The position numbers were made by a program, and so were the translations under genes. A stretch of DNA of 64,000 bases from NCBI GenBank assembly GCA_001314845.1, contig LJZQ01000006.1:83411-147410 (forward strand). Reading direction: 5' to 3'. Every line of letters begins with the position of its first letter. The stretch's first letter is position 1. Origin of the DNA: Marinobacter excellens HL-55 (GTDB lineage Bacteria > Pseudomonadota > Gammaproteobacteria > Pseudomonadales > Oleiphilaceae). Below are positions 38,734 through 47,516 of the stretch, in pieces. The notes under the pieces are model-generated. The model saw only the letters and a program-made list of their open reading frames with translations. It was not told the origin of the DNA and did no database searches.

Positions 38734-39962
38734 TTGACGAATGACGTTGTTCAGGATCATCCGTATTTGCCGGGTGGACTGATATCGCTGGAGCATTGGA
38801 ATACCCCCGAAACGTCGGTGCATAAATCCCTTCGGGGCGCCCTGAATGACATTTGCTGCAACTCCGAGTCGGGATCAGCCCTGATGACCAGGCGTTTAAG
38901 AGCCTGGACGACCTGCCGATGCTGGAGGGCGACAAGCTTCGGGTGTTTGCACCAGAACCGGATTCTGAGCTTCTGGCAAAGGCGCTTCAGGATCAATTGG
39001 CTCGGCTCCGGCAGGCTGGCGCCCATCAGCGCAATGTGAGTTTTGTGGTGGCCCCGCCATTTTCTGGCGTGGCCGAGGCGTTGTGTCGCACCCAGCGGCG
39101 CACACTGACGCCGCCTGACAACCTGTTTATGACTGAGCAAGACGCGGCGGTGTGGTGGGATGAGCAACTGGCAGGTGGTGACTGGATAGTGCCGGAATTG
39201 GCAGACTTCTGGTTACGTCATCAGTCCGGGCTGAATCTGTTACGGGAATTTTTTGCCCGGATAGCCCTGGATAACGCAGGCAATGGTGTTGTCGGCTGTG
39301 TCAGTTGGTGCTGGCAGTTCTGGACACAGTACCTGCCGGAATTGAGTCTCGCGCCATACACGCTGGCACCGCTCACCGGAGAACAGATGACGCGCTGGTT
39401 TAACTATCTGGCCTCAGGGCGGGGTGAGCAGCAAGTCATCGCGAGAATGACCCACGACGGGTTGCATGTACTGCCGGTCCCGGAAGAGAAAACCCGGCTC
39501 AAATACAGCAGCTTTACCCAGGACCTGGCTACCCTGGCCAGGGGCAATCGGGGCATCGCCCGGGCCATCTGGCAGCGGGCCTTGAGAGCGCGGCCTGAGA
39601 AATCAGAAGAGCAAGAAAACAAAGAGAATGGAGAAAAGAGGGCACCCGTTGAGATCGGAGGCCGGCAATGCTGGGTGGTGCCTCTGGATCAATTGAGTCT
39701 GCCTTCCGTGCCCCACAGCGCTGGCCGGCAACCCGGTCACATTCTGCATGCCCTGCTGTTGCACAACGGCCTGACCACAGAACAGTTACACATGGTGACC
39801 GGCCTGCCAGAACAGGAAGTCTGCCTGACCCTGGACAAACTGTTGCGGGCAGAGCTGATCTACCGGAATCAGATATCCGGAGCCTACGAGGTGACACCTC
39901 TGGGCTATCCGGCCGTGCGTAAAAATCTGCAGGGTCGCGGCTATCCGGTGGACGGCTTCTAG
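38734..39962 (+). CDS. Unknown protein with C-terminal winged helix, apparent frameshift near 38,870
   Basis: A TTG at 38734, seven bases after GGGAGAGG, starts a sensible protein (LPGGLISLEHWNTPETSVHKSLRGALNDICCNSESG). Near 38850-38890 the coding sense moves to another frame (a minus-one shift), which then runs 369 codons to 39962. The second frame alone has no ribosome site near its first possible starts (TTG 38853, ATG 38919). The main part has an aromatic segment (SWCWQFWTQYLPEL) and a C-terminal winged-helix-like domain (ALLLHNGLTTEQLHMVTGLPEQEVCLTLDKLLRAELIY). The fold of the rest is unclear. It is followed 9 bases later by the MscS gene, probably as an operon. Confidence 0.62.
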
Positions 39963-39971
39963 GAGAGCGCT

Positions 39972-40775
39972 ATGGAAGGTTTTGGTTTCAAGGATACCTT
40001 TTCAACCATCACAACGGATTCATTGCTGGAGGCGCTGCTGGTTGTTGTTGTCGCGTCTTTGCTGATCATGCTGGTTCAGAAGCTGATACCGGCATTGGCC
40101 GGTAAGCTGGGCGGCAAGATCCGTAGGTACCTGCTTGCCTCGGTGCCGCTTCTGAGATTGTTGATCATTGTATTGACCATCGTCACGGTGGTGCCGATTC
40201 TGGTAGAGCCATCGTTTGAGAACATGGTGGCTGTCTTCGGGGCGCTGGGACTGGCTCTGGGTTTTGCGTTCAAGGATTACGCCAACAGCCTGATCGCAGG
40301 GATCGTCACGCTCTATGAGATGCCCTATCGCCCCGGTGACTGGATTGAGGTGAACGGCCAATACGGCGAAGTGCGCTCGATCGGGACCCGCGCTGCGGAA
40401 ATGGTGACTCTGGACGATACCGTGATTGTCATACCCCACAGCCTGTTATGGAACACGCTGTTGGCCAATGGTAACGATGGTACGGATAATCTGATGTGCG
40501 TGGCTGAGCTGTTTCTCGATCCCAATCACGATGTAGCGCGGATGCAGAACCTGTTCAGGGATGCCGTGTTCACCTGCCCCCTTACCAAAACCTATCAGCC
40601 GGTCCTGGTCACCGTCTCTGCCACGGACGATGCCATGCGTTACAGGCTCAAAGCCTATCCACTGGAGCCGAGGGAGCAGGCCCGATTTATTTCCGATCTT
40701 ACCGCCCGCGCAGCCGCAGTGTGTGCCAGCGAGGGTGTCCGGATGGTATCCAAGCGAGTGACCACACCGGCTTAG
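39972..40775 (+). CDS. MscS-family mechanosensitive ion channel
   Basis: A 267-residue channel: three N-terminal membrane helices, then the MscS pore helix with VFGALGLALGFAFKDYANSLIAGIVTLYEMPYRPGDWIEV, and the beta domain IGTRAAEMVTLDDTVIVIPHSLLWNT. It is about the size of the small MscS proteins and should be a homoheptamer that opens on hypo-osmotic shock. AGGAGAG lies just before the ATG. Its stop overlaps by four bases the convergent stop of the TRAP binding protein gene. Confidence 0.92.
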   Translation: MEGFGFKDTFSTITTDSLLEALLVVVVASLLIMLVQKLIPALAGKLGGKIRRYLLASVPLLRLLIIVLTIVTVVPILVEPSFENMVAVFGALGLALGFAFKDYANSLIAGIVTLYEMPYRPGDWIEVNGQYGEVRSIGTRAAEMVTLDDTVIVIPHSLLWNTLLANGNDGTDNLMCVAELFLDPNHDVARMQNLFRDAVFTCPLTKTYQPVLVTVSATDDAMRYRLKAYPLEPREQARFISDLTARAAAVCASEGVRMVSKRVTTPA

Positions 40776-41827
40776 GGTTGCGACCAGTTTTCCACGTACT
40801 CGAGCAGAGCTTTGCCTTGTGATCCGGTCATTTCAAGGTAGGCATCCCGTACGAGAAAGCTGGCCTGACGAAAGCGCTCTCTCTCCTCCTCGGTCAGTTG
40901 GACGATTCGGATGTCCGCTTGCTCCAGCATCTGTTCAAGCCGCTGCTGGTTCAGCTCTTGCTGGCTTTCCCACGCAGACTCGGCCAGATCCGAGATGGTG
41001 TTGTGCAACCAGTCACGCTCCTGTTCTGGTAGCCCATCGTACCAGGCGTCATTGGCCACAATTGAGGCAATAAATCGCGAGGCCTGGGCCATGGTCAGCG
41101 TGGTCTGAACCTCGTGGAAGTCCATTTCTTCTATGGCGAAGATCGGGTTGGTCTGGGCGTCAATTTTGCGAAGCTGAAGGTCGCTGTAAACCTGCGCAAA
41201 CGGAGTCTGCACCGGCTCAGCACCGTATGCACGAAAGGCTTCCGCTGCCATGGCGGAGGTCATGGTGCGGATGCGAAGCCCCTGGAATTGTTCCGGCGAG
41301 CGCAATGGTTGATTAGCTGACCAGGCCATCCAACCCTCTGCAATAAAACCAAGCAGCTGCAACCCTGCGTTTCGATACGGCGGCTGAAACCGGGAGGTCA
41401 GTTCCGGATCCAGCAGCAGGCCTTGCATCATGGCAGGCTCTTCGGGCAGTAAAAAATGCAGGTTGAATAGGCCGGTTTCCGGCACTTTGTCAGCCAGGTG
41501 ACCCGGCGAAGCGAACGCCAGGTTGACGGAGCCATTGCTGGCCAGTTCGGTGAGCTGAACCGAGGTGCCCAGAGACCCATAGGGAAATATATCTACGACG
41601 ATGCGACCATCAGAAATGGTTTCGATATGCTCTCTAAACGATTCTGCATAGATGTGCTGTACGCTGCCCTCTATCTCTTCCAGGGCAAAACGCCAGGTAA
41701 CCGGGTATTGCTCGGTGTTGGACTGTTTGCTGCCCTGACCAGGCTGCGCTGTGTCATCCGAGCACCCGGAAAGAATTAATGCCAGCAATGCCATCGGGAG
41801 CCAACGGCCACAGGGAGTGTTGTTCAT
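40772..41827 (-). CDS. TRAP transporter solute-binding lipoprotein, DctP family
   Basis: From the ATG at 41827 the precursor has 351 residues with a lipoprotein signal (WLPMALLALILSGC, Cys22). The mature protein follows the DctP fold: WRFALEEIEGSVQHIYAESFREHIETISDGRIVVDIFPYGSLG, the substrate-binding Arg in GLRIRTMTSAMAAEAFRAYGAEPV, and VYSDLQLRKIDAQTNPIFAIEEMDFHEVQ. No DctQ or DctM membrane subunit is near, so the transporter partner is elsewhere or the protein works as a sensor component. Lipid anchoring is unusual, since most TRAP binding proteins are soluble. The convergent stops of this gene and mscS overlap. Confidence 0.87.
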   Translation of the reverse strand: MNNTPCGRWLPMALLALILSGCSDDTAQPGQGSKQSNTEQYPVTWRFALEEIEGSVQHIYAESFREHIETISDGRIVVDIFPYGSLGTSVQLTELASNGSVNLAFASPGHLADKVPETGLFNLHFLLPEEPAMMQGLLLDPELTSRFQPPYRNAGLQLLGFIAEGWMAWSANQPLRSPEQFQGLRIRTMTSAMAAEAFRAYGAEPVQTPFAQVYSDLQLRKIDAQTNPIFAIEEMDFHEVQTTLTMAQASRFIASIVANDAWYDGLPEQERDWLHNTISDLAESAWESQQELNQQRLEQMLEQADIRIVQLTEEERERFRQASFLVRDAYLEMTGSQGKALLEYVENWSQP

Positions 41828-41893
41828 GACGACGGACTCCGGTCCGGGATTGGATAAGCAACAAAGCGTTCGCGGTTTTTGAAAATGTAACAC

Positions 41894-41916
41894 AAAAAAC
41901 CCCGCTAGGTGCGGGG
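41894..41916 (-). terminator. Rho-independent terminator of the DUF4168 gene
   Basis: On the minus strand CCCCGC and GCGGGG form a stem with a five-base loop followed by six T residues (the A run 41894-41899 on the plus strand). It is 30 bases after the DUF4168 stop and separates that gene from the TRAP protein gene. Confidence 0.85.
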
Positions 41917-41945
41917 CTGAAAGACGAACCGGATTTAACTCTGGT

Positions 41946-42329
41946 TTACATCATGGAATCAATGCGTTCGCGAACATCTGGCTGACTGCTGTAAGCCGTA
42001 GCGATTGCATTGTAGGTGGGGATGTCCATACCGGAATCTTCGATCACAGAAACCATTTTATCATTGGCTTCCATCTGAAGCTCTTGGGCTTTTTCCTGCG
42101 AATCAGCGGATTCAATCTTGGCAATGTAATCCTCCCGGACTTCCATCACGCCGGATTGCGCTTCCACGAACTGGTTCAGCTCGGAATCACTGTAGTTTGC
42201 TTGCTGAGCCTCGGCGGCAGGATCTGCGTAGCCTGAACCTTGATCAGCGGCTGAATCCTGTTGAGCCATTGCAGGTGCGGCGGCGAGCAGTGCGAGCGAT
42301 GCGGTTACGGAAATAAGCAGCTTATTCAT
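41946..42329 (-). CDS. DUF4168 family exported protein
   Basis: The ATG at 42329, seven bases after GGAG, is preferred to one two codons earlier. The 127-residue precursor has a signal peptide (MNKLLISVTASLALLAAAPAMAQ) and a helical mature part: YSDSELNQFVEAQSGVMEVREDYIAKIESADSQEKAQELQMEANDKMVSVIEDSGMDIPTYNAIATAYSSQPDVRERIDSMM, which fits DUF4168 (periplasmic, function unknown). Upstream are a sigma-54-like promoter and a 17-base inverted repeat shared with the divergent two-component genes. It ends at a strong terminator, so it is monocistronic. Confidence 0.8.
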   Translation of the reverse strand: MNKLLISVTASLALLAAAPAMAQQDSAADQGSGYADPAAEAQQANYSDSELNQFVEAQSGVMEVREDYIAKIESADSQEKAQELQMEANDKMVSVIEDSGMDIPTYNAIATAYSSQPDVRERIDSMM

Positions 42330-42400
42330 AAACATACTCCTTGCTGTGAGGCGGGGTTAAATTTGAAAGTCCGCCGGGTTGTGAAGTTCATTTCACTACA

Positions 42401-42416
42401 TACAAGCGCTGTGCCA
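42401..42416 (-). promoter_or_regulatory. Sigma-54-like promoter for the DUF4168 gene
   Basis: On the minus strand TGGCAC-AGCGC-TTGTA matches the -24/-12 consensus (TGGCAC-N5-TTGCA) except for T in place of C at the -12 position. It would start transcription about 60 bases before the ATG. An upstream inverted repeat lies about 80-110 bases further up, the distance expected for an enhancer-binding activator. Confidence 0.5.
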
Positions 42417-42493
42417 ACTTTTAAAAATCCTTATAAATCGTTTTAAATCAGTTTGTTGCGAAAAATCCGGCGTTAAATTGGAGTAATCTGGGT

Positions 42494-42532
42494 TGTGGCG
42501 AAATGCCACATGTGGCACAAATGCTGTGACAC
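42494..42532. promoter_or_regulatory. Upstream activator site candidate: 6-5-6 inverted repeat plus direct repeats
   Basis: TGTGGC-GAAAT-GCCACA (42494-42510) is a perfect 17-base inverted repeat with the same 6-5-6 layout as NtrC sites. A perfect 14-base palindrome overlaps it (42504-42517), and TGTGGCAC and TGTGACAC (42511-42518, 42525-42532) repeat the half-site. It lies between the DUF4168 gene and the sigma-54 two-component genes, 20 bases from the kinase start, so it could serve activation of one and autoregulation of the other. Confidence 0.55.
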
Positions 42533-42551
42533 TCTTGTCCAGGACGTATCT

Positions 42552-44024
42552 ATGGCATCCCTTCGTCGTCGTATTGGTGACCTTTTCCGCTCTCTGCAGC
42601 TGACATTGGTTCTGAGTATTGTGGTGCCGTTGTTACTTTTCAGTGGCATTGCCATTTACATCGGCCTCGGCTCGGTCGAGAAAGCTCTGAACGAGCGCTT
42701 GCGCGAAGACCTTGAGCTGGTCGCACGGGCCGTCAGCGGGCCGGTTTCCAATGCATTGGTTGAAAAAGACCAACTGGTACTTGGGGAGTCCCTCAAATCC
42801 ATTTTTCAGATTGGTCGCATTTCCGGAGCCTCAGTCTTCGATGAAGACGGTAACCGGATCGCCAGTCTGGGTGTTGCGGATGCTGACGTTACAAACAGCG
42901 TCAGCGCGGAGCGAGTGATTTCCAGCGGTGAGTTGGGCGGAGCGTTTCGGCGGGTGGATGGTGAGTCGGTGTTCTCCCAGTTTACCCCGCTGGTTGGTGA
43001 GGATGGTCGTATTCAGGGATTACTTCAGGTTACCCGTCAGCGCAGCGATTTCCATGATCTGGTCGCTTCCAGTCGCTGGTGGGCAGTCGGCATCTGGTCC
43101 GTTCTGGCGGCCATCATTATTCTGGTGGTGGTACTGGGGCACTACCGCACGGTGGGGCGGCACGTGAATCGGCTTATGGAAAATATGGAGCAACTGGCGC
43201 CCGGAAAATGGCTGTTGACCACTCCAGCGGCAGGGCCAAGGGAGCTGCGGCAGATTCACCAGGCCATTGGCAACATGGGGCAGCGCATGGATGCGGCAGA
43301 ATCTGAAATCGAAGAGCGTATTGCTCGCGAGCGCTCATTGGCTGAGCAACTGGAGTACCAGGAAAAGGTGGCGATGATCGGTCGCGTTGCCGGCGGCGTT
43401 GCCCATGAGCTGGGTGCGCCGCTCAACGTGATTCAGGGCCGGGCGAGGATACTGGCGCGATCAGGACTGCCGGATGATCAGCAACGGCACCTGGACGATA
43501 TTGATCATCAGGTCATCCGCATGACCACCATCATTCAGCAGCTTCTGGATTGCTTTCGTCATGTCCCGGATTCCCGCCGGCGGCTGGACTTGTCTGACGT
43601 ATTGCAGGATGTGATGGCCCGGGTGTCTGAAGATGAGCGCTGTGGCGGATGCCAGATTGAGGCTGTAGGCCTGGATCAGCCCATGCCGACCAGAGCCGAG
43701 CCGTTGCGGGTTGGCCTTGCGTGCCTGAATGTGATCCGCAATGGGTGCCAGTCGGCTCAGAGCAAACTGAAAGTTTCTGCTCATGAATCAGAGCACAGTT
43801 GGGAGGTCAGAGTGGAGGATGACGGCCCGGGTATTCCGGCGCCTGACCGCAAGAAAATTTTTGAGCCTTTCTACAGCACCCGCCCTGCCGGTGAGGGTAC
43901 TGGTCTGGGGTTGGCCGTAGTCAACAGCGTTCTGAAAGAGCACGGTGGCCACGTGGAAGTTGCCGAGAGTAGCCTGGGCGGCTGCCGCATGAGTTTGTAT
44001 TTTGCTAAGGAGAACGGTGTATGA
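42552..44024 (+). CDS. Sensor histidine kinase of a sigma-54-dependent two-component system
   Basis: 490 residues from the ATG at 42552. Two membrane helices (about 17-38 and 176-197) flank a periplasmic sensor region of about 135 residues with a Cache/dCache-like segment (SGASVFDEDGNRIASLGV). After a HAMP-like linker come the H-box GGVAHELGAPLNVIQGR (His285), the N-box NVIRNGCQSA, and ATPase boxes VEDDGPGIP and GEGTGLGLAVV. The overall form is like DctB/AtoS/ZraS. It overlaps the regulator gene by four bases. The stimulus cannot be told from sequence; the neighbouring DUF4168 gene is the best target candidate. Confidence 0.88.
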   Translation: MASLRRRIGDLFRSLQLTLVLSIVVPLLLFSGIAIYIGLGSVEKALNERLREDLELVARAVSGPVSNALVEKDQLVLGESLKSIFQIGRISGASVFDEDGNRIASLGVADADVTNSVSAERVISSGELGGAFRRVDGESVFSQFTPLVGEDGRIQGLLQVTRQRSDFHDLVASSRWWAVGIWSVLAAIIILVVVLGHYRTVGRHVNRLMENMEQLAPGKWLLTTPAAGPRELRQIHQAIGNMGQRMDAAESEIEERIARERSLAEQLEYQEKVAMIGRVAGGVAHELGAPLNVIQGRARILARSGLPDDQQRHLDDIDHQVIRMTTIIQQLLDCFRHVPDSRRRLDLSDVLQDVMARVSEDERCGGCQIEAVGLDQPMPTRAEPLRVGLACLNVIRNGCQSAQSKLKVSAHESEHSWEVRVEDDGPGIPAPDRKKIFEPFYSTRPAGEGTGLGLAVVNSVLKEHGGHVEVAESSLGGCRMSLYFAKENGV

Positions 44025-45406
44025 CCAGTTCGGGCGGTACCATTTTACTGGTGGAAGATGATCAGAGCCTCGGTCAATTGTTGTCGGAAGAGCTGGAGAT
44101 GGACGGCTACACCATGATGCGGGCCGGCACGGTCGATGAAGCCCGTCAGCAACTCCAGGATCAGCGCCCGGCATTGATTGTGTCGGACCTGCGTTTGCCC
44201 GATGGCCACGGCATGCAGGTGTTAGCGTTTCAGCAGGCTGAGCATCCGGGTATTCCTTTTATTGTCATTACTGCCTTTGGCACGGTTGATCAGGCCGTCG
44301 AGGCGTTGAAGGCCGGTGCGGATGATTTTCTGACCAAACCGTTGTCGACCGATCATCTGCGATTGAAAATAAAGCGACTGTTGGCCCAAGCGGATATCAA
44401 CCGGCAACTTGCGGAAATTCAGGCCAATCAGAACGGCAGTGATAATCTCGGACTGGTGGGCGGCAGCCCTGCCATGGCGAGACTGAGAGCCGAAATCCAG
44501 CAGGTTGCCCGCAGTCAGGCGGCGGTTCTGATCAATGGCGAGAGTGGCACCGGTAAAGAATTGGTTGCCCGGGCGGTGCATCAACAAAGTGACCGGGCAG
44601 GACAGTCGTTTCTGGCCGTCAATTGCGCCGGTATCCCGCCAGACCTTATGGAAAGTGAGTTTTTTGGTCACGAGCCGGGTGCGTTTACCGGTGCCCGGCA
44701 GGCTCGGAAAGGTCTGTTTGCCGAGGCCAGCGGTGGCACACTGCTACTGGATGAAATCGGTGAGATGCCGCTGGCCCTGCAAGCCAAGTTGTTGCGGGTA
44801 TTGCAGGAAGGGTCGATCAAGCCGGTGGGTGCGGATCATGAAGAGTCGGTTGATGTCCGGATTCTGGCCGCAACGCATGTGAACCTGATGAAGGCGGTGG
44901 AACAGGGCGAATTCCGGGAGGACCTGTATTATCGGCTCGAAACCCTGACATTGAGCGTTCCGCCGTTGCGCGAGCGTGGCGAAGATGTCGAACTGCTTGC
45001 GATGCACTTTCTGAAAGAAGCCTGCCGGCGCCACAACCGGGGTTTTATCAAACTCAGTGATGTCTCGCTCAGAGTGATCGGGGATTATCCGTTCCCGGGT
45101 AACGTCCGAGAGCTGTCAAGCGCCATCGAGCGAGCGGTAACCTTTTGCGAGGGCGACACCATTCAGCCGGAGCATCTGCCGGAGCGCATCCGTAAACGCC
45201 AGAGTGGCGCCGTGCAAGTGGTCTCGACGCCGGCCGGCACCAACCTGTCGGAATGGCCAACACTGGATGTGCTGCAGCAGGATTATGTGCGCCGGGTGAT
45301 GGCGGCAGTGGATGGCAACAAGCGTCGTGCGGCCCAGATTCTGGGGGTCAATCGCCGTACCCTTTATCGATGGCTGGATGCCGAAGCGGGGCAGGGTAAT
45401 GCCTGA
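44021..45406 (+). CDS. Sigma-54-dependent response regulator (NtrC type)
   Basis: 461 residues in three parts: a receiver with Asp56 (IVSDLRLPDG), an AAA+ domain with Walker A GESGTGKE (173-180), the sigma-54 contact loop GAFTGA (220-225), and GGTLLLDEIGEMP for Walker B, and a C-terminal Fis-type helix-turn-helix (KRRAAQILGVNRRTLYRWL). It is complete and should hydrolyse ATP and open sigma-54 promoters when phosphorylated. The only sigma-54-like promoter I see nearby is that of the divergent DUF4168 gene. Confidence 0.93.
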   Translation: MTSSGGTILLVEDDQSLGQLLSEELEMDGYTMMRAGTVDEARQQLQDQRPALIVSDLRLPDGHGMQVLAFQQAEHPGIPFIVITAFGTVDQAVEALKAGADDFLTKPLSTDHLRLKIKRLLAQADINRQLAEIQANQNGSDNLGLVGGSPAMARLRAEIQQVARSQAAVLINGESGTGKELVARAVHQQSDRAGQSFLAVNCAGIPPDLMESEFFGHEPGAFTGARQARKGLFAEASGGTLLLDEIGEMPLALQAKLLRVLQEGSIKPVGADHEESVDVRILAATHVNLMKAVEQGEFREDLYYRLETLTLSVPPLRERGEDVELLAMHFLKEACRRHNRGFIKLSDVSLRVIGDYPFPGNVRELSSAIERAVTFCEGDTIQPEHLPERIRKRQSGAVQVVSTPAGTNLSEWPTLDVLQQDYVRRVMAAVDGNKRRAAQILGVNRRTLYRWLDAEAGQGNA

Positions 45407-46304
45407 CCAGAAACAGGCCATGATGTATGGCCTGGCCACGGTTCTGCTCTGGTCGACCGTGGCCACAGCATTCAAGCTTGCCCTGGCCGAGCTGGCGCCG
45501 GTGCAGATGCTGTTGGTGGCTTGTTCCGCCTCCGTTTTGGTGATGGGGCTGATTCTGGTGATTCAGGGCCGCTGGTCCTGGGTGTTCCACCTCACCAGAA
45601 GGCAGTACCTGCAGTCTGTGGGCATGGGGTTGATCAATCCCTGCCTGTACTATTTTTTTCTGTTTGGCGCTTTTGACCGATTACCGGCTCAGGAGGCTCA
45701 GCCACTGAACTACACCTGGGCGCTGGTGCTGGCGTATTTGTCGGTGCCTTTCCTGGGCCAGAAGCTGCGTCGTATTGATATCCTGGCGGGATTGGTGTGT
45801 TACGCCGGCGTGGTGGTGATTGCAACCCGGGGCGCAGTGACCTCGCTTAGCTTTTCAGACCCGATCGGCGTCGCCCTGGCGCTCGGCAGCACCGTGGTGT
45901 GGGCCGGTTACTGGATCCTGGCCACCCGAGATACCCGGGATCCGGTGGTGGGCCTGTTCCTTAATTTTACGTTCGGGTTGCCGTTTATTGCGTTGGCGTG
46001 CTGGTACACCGAGGGTCTGGGTTTGCCGCTGGGCGGGTCATTGGCGGCTGCCGTGTACGTTGGCGTGTTCGAAATGGGCATTGCCTTTGTGCTCTGGTCC
46101 CAGGCCATGAAAAAAGCGGAGAATACTTCGAAGGTCAGTAACCTGATCTTTATCTCGCCGTTTTTATCACTGGTGTTTATTTACGTCATCCTTGGCGAAG
46201 TTATTCTTCCCTCCACCTACGTGGGGCTTACCTTGATTATGGCTGGGCTCTGGCTGCAGCAAATGAAAACGCGCAAGCGGGAGCAGTCGTTGAGCCATGA
46301 GTGA
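45399..46304 (+). CDS. EamA/DMT family transporter
   Basis: 301 residues from the ATG at 45399 (AGGG upstream), overlapping the regulator stop by eight bases. About ten membrane helices arranged as two EamA repeats are visible: repeat one from [25 protein letters not shown] to [29 protein letters not shown], repeat two from [22 protein letters not shown] to [28 protein letters not shown]. Members export metabolites or drugs; the substrate is not predictable. An in-frame start earlier (45312) lies inside the regulator gene. Confidence 0.87.
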   Translation: MPDQKQAMMYGLATVLLWSTVATAFKLALAELAPVQMLLVACSASVLVMGLILVIQGRWSWVFHLTRRQYLQSVGMGLINPCLYYFFLFGAFDRLPAQEAQPLNYTWALVLAYLSVPFLGQKLRRIDILAGLVCYAGVVVIATRGAVTSLSFSDPIGVALALGSTVVWAGYWILATRDTRDPVVGLFLNFTFGLPFIALACWYTEGLGLPLGGSLAAAVYVGVFEMGIAFVLWSQAMKKAENTSKVSNLIFISPFLSLVFIYVILGEVILPSTYVGLTLIMAGLWLQQMKTRKREQSLSHE

Positions 46305-46575
46305 CCCCTGGTATCTGTACCTGGTGCGCACGGCATCGGGCAGCCTGTACACCGGCATCACTACCGACGTAGCCCGGCGATTTGCCGAACACCAGGCCGG
46401 AGCGCCTAAAGGCGCTCGCAGTTTGCGGGGTAAGGGCCCTTTAACCCTGGCTTTTCAGGCGCCGGCTGGCAACCGCAGTCTGGCCTCCAAGCTGGAGTGG
46501 CAGGTAAAGCGCTGGCCCAAGGCCCGCAAAGAGGCGTTGATCAAGGGTGAGCTCAACCTGACAGATGCTTCCTGA
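46297..46575 (+). CDS. GIY-YIG nuclease family protein (YhbQ-like)
   Basis: A 92-residue protein consisting of a single GIY-YIG domain: [28 protein letters not shown] at the start, a basic middle ([15 protein letters not shown]) and the helix [19 protein letters not shown]. It belongs to the small UPF0213/YhbQ type; a DNA repair or nuclease role is presumed. It overlaps the DMT gene by eight bases and the convergent esterase gene by 23. Confidence 0.88.
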   Translation: MSDPWYLYLVRTASGSLYTGITTDVARRFAEHQAGAPKGARSLRGKGPLTLAFQAPAGNRSLASKLEWQVKRWPKARKEALIKGELNLTDAS

Positions 46576-47446
46576 TGTGATGGGCGGCGACCGTCATGGC
46601 CTGGGTTGCTCTGGCCAGTGGGCCACTGTGCACCTGAAATACGTGCCATAGATTGTTGTATATCTCCAGATGGGTTTCGACACCATCCCGTTTAGCCGCG
46701 TCGGCCAGGCGCGTGGCATCGTTGAGCAGTATTTCCTGGCTGCCAACCTGGATCAGCATTGGGGGCAGCCCGCTCAGGTCGCCGTAAACCGGTGAAATCA
46801 AAGGATTGGTGAGCGGCTCGCCGGCGGCGTACAGTCTGGCGGCGTTGGCGGTCCAGCTTTCTTGCAGCACCGGTTCGCACTCGGGTTGATAGAGGTCGGA
46901 TTGGCTGAGGTCGGTCCAGGGTGAAAAACAGGTGATGGACGAAGGTAAGGGCTGTTTATGATCACGCAGCCGCAGGCATATTGCCAGGGCCAGCCCACCG
47001 CCTGCCGAATCGCCGGCCAGTGAAATAGACCCAGACGGAACGCCCTGGTTGATCAGCGCCAGATAGACCGATTCGGCATCGTCTGGCGCAGCCGGGAACG
47101 GGTGTTCCGGGGCCAGCCGATACTCAGGCGTAATGACTTCGCAGTCAGACAGCTTCGCCAGATGGCCAGTGATCCCCCGGTGGGTATTGGCAGAGCCGAT
47201 GATGTAACCACCGCCGTGCAGATAGATAACGATACCACGGGGCTCCGGTGTCGCTACCGTCCGAATCACCGGCACACTACCCAGGTCATCCCGGGTGAAT
47301 CGGGCGCTGCGGGGTGGTCTGGATGTCCGGTAAGCCTGACGGATCAGCTGGCGCTGCCATTTCAGGGGTACAGCATTCGAGAGCATGGGGCGGACCATGC
47401 GCTGCATGGTCTGGCGCAACCCGGCTTCAAGAAGCGGCTGGAACAT
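46553..47446 (-). CDS. Alpha/beta hydrolase, hormone-sensitive lipase family (esterase)
   Basis: 297 residues with the family IV signature HGGGY ([15 protein letters not shown], about 74-82), the nucleophile motif GDSAGGG (Ser in [14 protein letters not shown]) and later [21 protein letters not shown] for the acid and [12 protein letters not shown] for the histidine. These are cytoplasmic esterases acting on short acyl esters. There is no signal peptide. It is divergent from the next hydrolase gene, with 70 bases between starts. Confidence 0.9.
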   Translation of the reverse strand: MFQPLLEAGLRQTMQRMVRPMLSNAVPLKWQRQLIRQAYRTSRPPRSARFTRDDLGSVPVIRTVATPEPRGIVIYLHGGGYIIGSANTHRGITGHLAKLSDCEVITPEYRLAPEHPFPAAPDDAESVYLALINQGVPSGSISLAGDSAGGGLALAICLRLRDHKQPLPSSITCFSPWTDLSQSDLYQPECEPVLQESWTANAARLYAAGEPLTNPLISPVYGDLSGLPPMLIQVGSQEILLNDATRLADAAKRDGVETHLEIYNNLWHVFQVHSGPLARATQAMTVAAHHIRKHLSG

Positions 47447-47516
47447 CTGTGTTCTCCCTCGTGAATGCGTTAGGATGACCGTCGATTATCTATTCATGAC
47501 GGGCGTTTAACTCTAC

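Noticed and set aside
42511..42532. Sigma-54 promoter facing the histidine kinase
   Set aside because: TGGCAC is present at 42513, but no GC at the -12 distance; better explained as part of the activator-site cluster.
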